From an uncultured Clostridia bacterium (GTDB lineage: Bacteria > Bacillota > Clostridia > Oscillospirales > Ruminococcaceae), in the NCBI GenBank assembly GCA_945835425.1, contig CAMAJC010000026.1, positions 1 to 11,798 of the forward strand: a DNA stretch of 11,798 nt. The letters run 5' to 3'. The notes beneath the pieces were generated by a model that saw nothing but the letters and a program-made list of their open reading frames with translations, did no database searches and was not told where the DNA came from. Of this stretch, positions 1 to 4,791 are shown piece by piece. The position numbers and the translations under genes were made by a program. Numbering within the stretch: the first letter of the stretch is position 1; every line of letters begins with the position of its first letter.

Positions 1-4
1 GCAG

Positions 5-31
5 CGACCGCGTACGCCTTGCGGTCGTTTT
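5..31 (+). terminator. Probable intrinsic terminator of the gene left of the window
   Basis: A perfect 7-bp GC-rich stem (positions 5-11 with 21-27) encloses a 9-nt loop and is followed directly by four T residues (28-31). This is the shape of a Rho-independent terminator on the plus strand. The T run is short and the upstream gene is outside the window, so the gene it serves is unknown. It could also be the 3' half of a longer leader structure cut off by the window edge. Confidence 0.45.
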
Positions 32-84
32 CCTGCGGAAAATAAACTGCAAAACCGTCCTAACGAGCGTGGTACAAATTCCGA

Positions 85-109
85 AGACTGTGAGCTTGTC
101 GAACAGTCT
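85..109. repeat. Inverted repeat in the pheT upstream region
   Basis: Seven-base arms AGACTGT (85-91) and ACAGTCT (103-109) are perfect inverted repeats around an 11-nt loop. The stretch lies between the leftmost terminator and pheT, and no coding sequence is convincing here. It may be part of a dispersed intergenic repeat, which cannot be tested from one copy. A weak extended -10-like string (TGG then TACAAA, 70-78) lies just before it, but no good -35 box pairs with it, so I do not call a promoter. Confidence 0.4.
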
Positions 110-161
110 GATTCTGTTTCCCGCGTGCTCCCAAGGCCGCGGCGGACAAGAAAGTTTTTGC

Positions 162-183
162 CCAGCTTTTTTCAAAAAGCTGG
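162..183. repeat. Inverted repeat abutting the pheT ribosome binding site
   Basis: Positions 162-171 and 174-183 are exact 10-base inverted repeats (CCAGCTTTTT and AAAAAGCTGG). In RNA this would fold as a stem of about 9 bp with a four-base loop. It ends only three bases before the pheT ribosome binding site (AAGGA, 187-191, 10 nt before the ATG). It lacks a T run after the stem, so it is not a normal terminator. It may be a mobile intergenic repeat or a structure that shapes pheT translation or mRNA stability. Confidence 0.5.
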
Positions 184-201
184 AGAAAGGAACGAAACCC
201 A

Positions 202-2598
202 ATGAAAGTATCTTTGAACTGGCTGAAGCGGTATGTCGACATTGACGTACCGGCTGAGGTTTTGTGCGATAAAATGACGATGAGCGGGTTCGAGGTCGAA
301 GAGATGATCGACCTTTCCGCCACCATGGACAATGTAGTAGTCGGCAAGGTGCTCCAGATGGAACACCATCCGGACGCGGACAAGCTCTGGGTCTGCCAGC
401 TGGATGTCGGTCAGGAAGACCCTGTCCAGATCATCACCGGCGCCCAGAACGTATTTGAAGGTGCGTTGGTTCCGGCGGCTCTCCATGATTCTCATCTGCC
501 CAACGGCGCCCACATCAAAAAAGGCAAGCTCCGGGGACTTCCTTCCAACGGCATGATGTGCTCCGGCGAAGAGCTCTGCCTGAAAGAGGAGGACTATCCC
601 GGCGCTGGGGTTCACGGCATCCTGATCCTGCAGGAAGACTACGCGCCCGGTACCGATATGCACGATGTTCTGGGCCTGAACGATGTTATCATCGATTTCT
701 CCATCCTCTCCAACCGTCCCGACTGCAACTCGGTTATCGGCATTGCCCGCGAGGTTGCCGTCGTTCTGGGCAAGGAGTTCCACGGCCCGTCTACCGCTTA
801 TACCACTAAGGGCGGCGACGTAAACGACTATATCTCCATCCGTGTCGACGATTTTGACCTTTGCCCCCGTTATATTGGCCGCGTGGTCAAAAACCTGCGC
901 ATCGGTCCGTCGCCCGCATGGATGAAGGAATGCCTCCAGAGCGCCGGTGTCCGCTCCATCAACAACATCGTCGACATCACCAACTTCGTCATGCTGGAAA
1001 CCGGCCAGCCGATGCACGCTTATGACCTCCGCTACGTCACCGGCAACCAGATCATCGTCCGCCATGCTCACGAAGGCGAGCTGATGAAGACCCTCGATGA
1101 CAAGGAACACACCCTTTCTTCCGATATGCTGGTCATTGCCGACGCGGAGAACCCTTCCTGCCTGGCAGGCGTCATGGGCTCCCTCCACTCAGAGATTGAG
1201 CCGGACACCACCGAGCTGTTGTTTGAAACGGCCAAATTCCGCCGCGACAACATCCGCCGCACTGCCCGCGCGCTGGGTATGCGCACCGAATCCAGCGCCC
1301 GCTTTGAAAAGGGCACCGATATCTGCGGCTGCGAATTTGCGATGAACCGCGCGCTTCAGCTGGTTGAGGAACTGGACTGCGGCGATATCGTCGACGGCGT
1401 GATCGACGTCAACAACGGCCTGCCCGAACCCCGGAAAATCCATACCACCATCCCGGACATCCTCGCCCTCCTCGGCGTGGAAATCCCTGATGAAACGGTC
1501 GTTTCGATTCTGAACAGCCTGAACCTGAAGTGCACCCTCGGCGAGGATAAAGCCCTCACCGTCAGCGTCCCGTCCTACCGCGACGACGTTGAGACCAGAG
1601 CCGACCTGGCCGAAGAGGTTATGCGCATTTACGGCTATGAGCACATCGTCTCGACCCCCATCCGCGGCGAAATCATCCGCGGCAGCAAGCTTCCCGAACG
1701 GATCGCCGCCGATACGGTCAAGGAGCTGCTGGTCGGCTGTTCTTGCCGCGAAATCACCACCTACTCCTTCATCAGCTCCAAAGCCTGCGATATGCTCTCT
1801 CTCCCGGAGGACGACCCGCGCAGAAACGGCGTTGCGCTTTTAAACCCCCTCGGCGAGGAATATTCGGTCATGCGCACTCAGCTCATTTCCAGTATGGCGA
1901 CCGTTCTCGCGACCAACGTTTCCCGCAAAATCCCTGCCGGACGCTTCTTTGAAGTGAGCAAGCTGTTCGTCGCAAAATCTCTGCCGCTGACCGAGCAGCC
2001 GAATGAAGTGCCTGCGCTGTCGATCGGCCTTTACGGCGATGGGGAAGACTTCTTCACCCTGAAAGGCATCATCGAAATGCTGATGACCCGCTGCAAGCTT
2101 ACCGTCAGCTACCGCCGCGCGGCTGAACCTTACCTCCATCCCGGCCGCCAGGCGGAGATCGTCTGCGGACCGGAAGTCATCGGCGTTCTGGGTGAGCTGC
2201 ACCCGCTGACCGCCGAAAAGTACGGCATCGACACCCGCGCTTATGTCGCCGAAATCAAGCTGGAGAGACTGTACAAAGCCCTCATCGGCCAGCGCACCTT
2301 CTATAAACCGCTGCCGCGCCATCCCGCGTCGGTGCGTGACCTGTCGGTGCTGGCAGACGTAAAGATGGCTGTCGCCGATATCGAATCCGCCATCCGCAAG
2401 GGCGCCGGAAAGGCCCTCGAGAGCGTCAAGCTGTTCGACGTTTACCAGGGCAAGCAGGTTCCCGAAGGAAAGAAGTCGGTATCCTACTCCCTGACCCTCC
2501 GCGCACCCGACCGCACCATGACGGTCGAAGAATGCGACGGCGTCATGAAGAAAGTCTTAAAAGCCCTCGAAGAGATCGGCATTTCGATGAGAAGCTGA
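202..2598 (+). CDS. pheT: Phenylalanine--tRNA ligase, beta subunit
   Basis: Cytoplasmic enzyme subunit that, with the alpha chain PheS in an alpha2-beta2 tetramer, charges tRNA-Phe with phenylalanine. At 798 residues it has the full length of the bacterial beta chain. Domains in order: N-terminal segment; EMAP/OB-fold tRNA-binding domain (about 44-155, with HPDADKLWVC and NGMMCSGEEL); B3/B4 domain, which in this family edits Tyr-tRNA-Phe (about 210-385, with RSINNIVDITNFVMLETGQP at 251-270); B5 domain (about 407-482); the catalysis-like core; and a C-terminal FDX-ACB anticodon-binding domain (about 700-797, starting near PLPRHPASVRDLSVL). The ATG at 202 follows AAGGA by 10 nt. No frameshift is seen. 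pheS normally sits directly upstream in Firmicutes, but the 201 bases before this gene are non-coding with a terminator-like hairpin, so the linkage cannot be confirmed here. Confidence 0.98.
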   Translation: MKVSLNWLKRYVDIDVPAEVLCDKMTMSGFEVEEMIDLSATMDNVVVGKVLQMEHHPDADKLWVCQLDVGQEDPVQIITGAQNVFEGALVPAALHDSHLPNGAHIKKGKLRGLPSNGMMCSGEELCLKEEDYPGAGVHGILILQEDYAPGTDMHDVLGLNDVIIDFSILSNRPDCNSVIGIAREVAVVLGKEFHGPSTAYTTKGGDVNDYISIRVDDFDLCPRYIGRVVKNLRIGPSPAWMKECLQSAGVRSINNIVDITNFVMLETGQPMHAYDLRYVTGNQIIVRHAHEGELMKTLDDKEHTLSSDMLVIADAENPSCLAGVMGSLHSEIEPDTTELLFETAKFRRDNIRRTARALGMRTESSARFEKGTDICGCEFAMNRALQLVEELDCGDIVDGVIDVNNGLPEPRKIHTTIPDILALLGVEIPDETVVSILNSLNLKCTLGEDKALTVSVPSYRDDVETRADLAEEVMRIYGYEHIVSTPIRGEIIRGSKLPERIAADTVKELLVGCSCREITTYSFISSKACDMLSLPEDDPRRNGVALLNPLGEEYSVMRTQLISSMATVLATNVSRKIPAGRFFEVSKLFVAKSLPLTEQPNEVPALSIGLYGDGEDFFTLKGIIEMLMTRCKLTVSYRRAAEPYLHPGRQAEIVCGPEVIGVLGELHPLTAEKYGIDTRAYVAEIKLERLYKALIGQRTFYKPLPRHPASVRDLSVLADVKMAVADIESAIRKGAGKALESVKLFDVYQGKQVPEGKKSVSYSLTLRAPDRTMTVEECDGVMKKVLKALEEIGISMRS

Positions 2599-2615
2599 TT
2601 GCTTACAGGATGTAT

Positions 2616-2645
2616 AAAGCCGCCTCGGGTTTCCGGGGCGGCTTT
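2616..2645 (+). terminator. Intrinsic terminator after pheT
   Basis: A perfect 9-bp stem (2616-2624 with 2637-2645, AAAGCCGCC and GGCGGCTTT) is extended inward by one wobble and three further pairs around a GTTT loop. It begins 18 bases after the pheT stop. The T run is only three bases, so it may be leaky, but the GC content of the stem is high. It separates pheT from the sortase gene. Confidence 0.75.
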
Positions 2646-2680
2646 GCTGTCAAAAAATGGTTTATTCGGCAGAAAAAAGG

Positions 2681-2709
2681 TTCCCATCGGGTCTGTTTTG
2701 TGGTATACT
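2681..2709 (+). promoter_or_regulatory. Sigma-A-type promoter for the sortase gene
   Basis: A -35 box TTCCCA (2681-2686, 4 of 6 consensus bases) is followed after 17 bp by TATACT (2704-2709, 5 of 6). TGG directly before the -10 makes an extended -10 element. A perfect TATAAT lies slightly downstream (2715-2720) but has no -35 at proper distance. The placement between the pheT terminator and the sortase ribosome binding site (AAGGA, 2730-2734) implies that the sortase gene is transcribed independently. Confidence 0.6.
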
Positions 2710-2744
2710 GTTTTTATAATCACGCGCAAAAGGAATGAATCCAT

Positions 2745-3590
2745 ATGAAAAAAAGGAAAAAGCACCTGATCTCGGTGATTTTCGTTCTGCTGTTTCTGTA
2801 CATTTTCTGCTATGCTGCCGGCAAGACGGTTTCGACCCTGCTCGGGCAGCGTAAATCCCGGGAAACCTTCGCGGAACTGAACGCCACCGTCAACGCCGTC
2901 CGCCAGCAGGTTTCCTCCGAACCCCAGACCTCTTCGTCCGCGGAAACGGCGGAGGAGGAGGAAAACCGCATCATCATCCCGGAAGAGACCGCTCCCGCAG
3001 TCAATGAGGACGGCATCCTGCTCCAGTACGCCGGGATTTATGAACAGAACCCCGATACCGCGGGCTGGCTGTACATCGACGGCACCAGCATCAGCTACCC
3101 GGTCATGTACACCCCCTATAATCCCGAATATTATCTCCGCCGCGGCTTCGACGAAAAGCATTCGGAAAACGGCGTCCCCTTTATCGGGGAAGGGTATTCC
3201 GAGGGCGGCTATCATACGATCATCTACGGCCACAACATGAAGGACGGCTCGATGTTCGCGCCGCTGCTTTCCTACGCAGACCCGGAGTTCTGGCTGGATC
3301 ACGCCTATATCGGGTACGACACCCTCTATGCGCCGGGCGAATATGAAGTCCTCGCGGCTTTTTACTCCAAGGCCTATTACCAGAGCGATACCGGCGTTTT
3401 CCGTTATTACCAGTACACTGACCTTTCCGACGAGACGACCTTTTATGAGTATCTGAACAACGTCTACGCTTCGGCTCTTTATGATACCGGTGTCACCGCC
3501 GTGTACGGCGATACGCTGCTGACCCTTTCAACCTGCAGCTATCACGATGAAAACGGCCGCTTTGTCGTTGTCGCGAAGAAAATCCATTGA
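2745..3590 (+). CDS. srtB: Class B sortase (membrane transpeptidase)
   Basis: A cysteine transpeptidase of the outer face of the membrane; class B members cut a C-terminal sorting signal of a secreted protein and attach it to peptidoglycan, or join pilin subunits. The 281-residue protein has a basic N-terminus and one membrane anchor (about 8-26), a polar Ser/Glu-rich linker (about 34-88), then the sortase beta-barrel (about 90-281). The catalytic triad is visible: His163 in YGHNM, Cys264 in TLSTC and Arg272 in ENGRFVVV. The TLSTC motif and the helical insert before it (about 225-245) are typical of class B. The start has AAGGAA nine bases upstream. The gene is flanked by its own promoter and terminator and is thus monocistronic. 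No protein in this window carries an LPXTG- or NPQTN-type sorting signal, so its substrate lies elsewhere. The subclass (heme-uptake, pilus or housekeeping-like) cannot be decided. Confidence 0.93.
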   Translation: MKKRKKHLISVIFVLLFLYIFCYAAGKTVSTLLGQRKSRETFAELNATVNAVRQQVSSEPQTSSSAETAEEEENRIIIPEETAPAVNEDGILLQYAGIYEQNPDTAGWLYIDGTSISYPVMYTPYNPEYYLRRGFDEKHSENGVPFIGEGYSEGGYHTIIYGHNMKDGSMFAPLLSYADPEFWLDHAYIGYDTLYAPGEYEVLAAFYSKAYYQSDTGVFRYYQYTDLSDETTFYEYLNNVYASALYDTGVTAVYGDTLLTLSTCSYHDENGRFVVVAKKIH

Positions 3591-3607
3591 TTTGCCGCAT
3601 AAATGAT

Positions 3608-3644
3608 AAACAGGACAGGGAAATGCTCCTCTGTCCTGTTTTTT
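3608..3644 (+). terminator. Strong terminator between convergent srtB and the TetR gene
   Basis: An 11-bp perfect stem (3608-3618 with 3631-3641) has one wobble and one further pair inside it, and six T residues run from 3639 to 3644. It lies 17 bases after the sortase stop. The T run overlaps the TAA stop codon of the convergent TetR-family gene (complement of 3643-3645). On the minus strand the same stem is followed by a shorter T-rich stretch, so it may also stop transcription from the regulator gene. Confidence 0.88.
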
Positions 3645-4254
3645 ATGTCTCTTTATGTTCAGCAGAGCTGCTCACCCGTCCGAGCACGCCGCGGATATAA
3701 TCCTGCAGCAGGGTATCGACAAAGGCAACCAGTTCTTCCGGCGTCTGGTCCAGTTCTCCCAGCAGCCAGCTCTCCATCATCCCGGCCAGAGCCGTGACAA
3801 AGAAGTGGGTCAGCAGGTCGATATCGACCTGAGCCTGTGCGCCGTCTTTAATTCCGATAGATTGCCCGATCTGTTCGATGGTGTTGTGGATGATGGTATA
3901 AATCTCCGCCTCAAAAAAGCGCTTTAAATGCTCGTGCCCCAAAGATTTCAGCGCGCAGAGACAGACCGCCCGGTTTTCCCGGAGGTACTGGAACAGCTGC
4001 AGGCAGCCTTCCTGCCAGAGGAGCGCGCCCTCATGCTGCCGCAGCAGAACCATCGCTTCTTCCTCAAACATCCAGTGGAGCAGGTCGTAAATATCCTCGA
4101 AATGATAATAAAAATTCTGCCGCCGCATTCCGCACCGCTCGGTGATTTCATGAATCGTGATCTTTTCCAGCGGCTTATGGGCCATCAGCTCTTTTAAAGC
4201 CGCAGCCAGAGCGTGTTTTGTCTGGTCAGACGCGGCGTAGGTTTTCTTTTCCAT
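3643..4254 (-). CDS. TetR/AcrR-family transcriptional regulator
   Basis: Cytoplasmic DNA-binding protein, probably a dimeric repressor released by a small ligand. It has 203 residues, standard for the family. The N-terminal TetR helix-turn-helix domain spans about 8-55, with the HTH near 33-51 (ITIHEITERCGM then RRQNFYYHF, the family's usual recognition-helix pattern). The all-helical C-terminal half (about 75-190) would bind ligand and dimerise; its pattern (YDLLHWMFEEE, then a Phe/Tyr-rich helix) recalls the DhaS-like C-terminal class, though the assignment is tentative. I start at the ATG at 4252-4254 because a G7 tract sits seven bases upstream and the promoter -10 (4280-4285) overlaps the longer alternative ATG (4279-4281), which would lie before the transcription start. 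It is divergent from the MMPL operon and most likely controls it. Confidence 0.92.
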   Translation of the reverse strand: MEKKTYAASDQTKHALAAALKELMAHKPLEKITIHEITERCGMRRQNFYYHFEDIYDLLHWMFEEEAMVLLRQHEGALLWQEGCLQLFQYLRENRAVCLCALKSLGHEHLKRFFEAEIYTIIHNTIEQIGQSIGIKDGAQAQVDIDLLTHFFVTALAGMMESWLLGELDQTPEELVAFVDTLLQDYIRGVLGRVSSSAEHKET

Positions 4255-4260
4255 TTGTAT

Positions 4261-4267
4261 CCCCCCC
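4261..4267 (-). promoter_or_regulatory. Seven-G ribosome binding site of the TetR-family gene
   Basis: The plus strand has seven C residues, so the mRNA carries a run of seven G six bases before the ATG at 4254. It is the only purine-rich element at a suitable distance, and it decides the start codon. It is a poor match to AGGAGG, and as a homopolymer it could vary in length by slippage. Confidence 0.55.
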
Positions 4268-4279
4268 GAATTTGTACTC

Positions 4280-4288
4280 ATTATAACA
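4280..4288 (-). promoter_or_regulatory. Extended -10 promoter of the TetR-family gene
   Basis: Read on the minus strand, a perfect TATAAT (complement of 4280-4285) is preceded by TGT, giving an extended -10 element. No good -35 box lies 16-18 bp upstream. Transcription would start near 4273, leaving a leader of about 19 nt that contains the G7 tract acting as ribosome binding site. Confidence 0.6.
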
Positions 4289-4320
4289 TAAAATTATGAA
4301 ATTTTCCCTTTTCTCCCTTT

Positions 4321-4342
4321 TGACAGTTTTACGTTTCTGTCA
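4321..4342. promoter_or_regulatory. Palindrome in the divergent promoter region (possible second operator)
   Basis: TGACAG (4321-4326) and CTGTCA (4337-4342) form a perfect inverted repeat with a 10-bp spacer; the dyad centre is an ACGT-containing stretch. It lies upstream of both divergent promoters, about 35 bp beyond the regulator -10. It differs in sequence from the palindrome at 4368-4386, so it is either a site for another protein or chance. Confidence 0.3.
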
Positions 4343-4367
4343 CAATTTTGACGCGGAGTCCATGTTT

Positions 4368-4386
4368 GCATATTGAGAATATATGC
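4368..4386. promoter_or_regulatory. Candidate TetR-family operator over the operon -35 box
   Basis: GCATAT (4368-4373) and ATATGC (4381-4386) form a perfect inverted repeat with a 7-bp spacer, 19 bp in all. This is a usual size for operators of TetR-family dimers. The -35 hexamer of the operon promoter (4373-4378) lies within the palindrome, so a bound repressor would block RNA polymerase. The divergent TetR-family gene is the obvious candidate to bind here. Confidence 0.5.
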
Positions 4387-4401
4387 CTGTTTTGCTATCC
4401 T
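4373..4401 (+). promoter_or_regulatory. Sigma-A-type promoter of the MMPL operon
   Basis: TTGAGA (4373-4378, 5 of 6 consensus bases), a 17-bp spacer and TATCCT (4396-4401, 4 of 6) preceded by TGC, an extended -10 element. Transcription would start near 4408, giving a leader of about 56 nt before the ATG at 4465. It is the best-scoring arrangement I find upstream of the operon. Confidence 0.6.
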
Positions 4402-4412
4402 TATCTTTGACC

Positions 4413-4459
4413 AGGGAACCGCTGCCTTTTAACCATAGGTTCCCTATAGACAGGAGGCA
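4413..4459 (+). promoter_or_regulatory. Leader hairpin with loop complementary to the ribosome binding site
   Basis: Perfect 8-base arms AGGGAACC (4413-4420) and GGTTCCCT (4438-4445) enclose a 17-nt loop in the predicted 5' leader. The loop segment 4423-4430 (TGCCTTTT) can pair along its full length, with two G-U pairs, with 4452-4459, which covers the whole AGGAGG ribosome binding site. A competing small hairpin uses 4435-4439 and 4443-4447. This could regulate translation, but pyrimidine-rich strings pair with ribosome binding sites easily by chance. Confidence 0.35.
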
Positions 4460-4464
4460 TGAAA

Positions 4465-4791
4465 ATGGAAACCTATGAAATTACGCTGGAAAGCCAGCTT
4501 GGGCCCAGGAAGGGGATTTTACTGCTCAATGTAATCGGGAAGGAAGTCACGGGGACGCTGTCTTTGCTGGGTTTTGACAACCCGGTCTGCGGACAGTGGA
4601 TTTCCGGGCATCACCTGCGCCTGCTGCACCATCTGCGGACGCGGATGAGCGACATTCCCTGTGAATCCACCCTGGAGCTGATACAGGGAAATCTGACCGG
4701 TACGGCAAACACGAGCAAGGGGAAAATGCCCTGGCACGGCCGAAAGCTGGACGGAAAAATACCCGCAGATAAACAGGAGCAAAAGCCATGA
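4465..4791 (+). CDS. Small beta-rich protein of unknown function, first gene of the MMPL operon
   Basis: I do not recognise this 108-residue protein. It has no signal peptide or membrane segment, so it should stay in the cytoplasm. Alternating polar and hydrophobic residues with glycine turns (YEITLESQLG, then GILLLNVIGKEVTGTLSLLG, then STLELIQGNLTGTA) suggest an antiparallel beta sheet or small barrel. The tail is short, basic and polar. It has two cysteines with no metal-binding spacing. The ATG at 4465 is chosen because AGGAGG (4452-4457) is seven bases upstream; the in-frame ATG at 4459 is only one base away from it. The stop overlaps the start of the transporter (ATGA at 4788-4791), so the two are probably translationally coupled. 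A ligand-binding, sensor or transporter-accessory role is possible but unproven. Base composition is somewhat less GC-rich than the neighbours. Confidence 0.8.
   Translation: METYEITLESQLGPRKGILLLNVIGKEVTGTLSLLGFDNPVCGQWISGHHLRLLHHLRTRMSDIPCESTLELIQGNLTGTANTSKGKMPWHGRKLDGKIPADKQEQKP

Noticed and set aside
1..201. Possible T-box leader upstream of pheT (GTGGTAC near 68-75 recalls the T-box core)
   Set aside because: The core does not continue into the conserved ACCGCG, no terminator with a T run follows it before pheT, and the hairpin at 5-31 lies on the wrong side.
172..1188. A 338-residue minus-strand open reading frame opposite pheT
   Set aside because: It is fully antisense to the well-conserved pheT coding sequence, and its protein has no recognisable features.
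4279..4281. Longer start for the TetR-family protein (nine extra residues)
   Set aside because: The ATG overlaps the -10 box and would lie upstream of the transcription start; it has no ribosome binding site.
4459..4461. Earlier in-frame ATG for the small operon protein
   Set aside because: Only one base separates it from AGGAGG; the ATG at 4465 has seven-base spacing.
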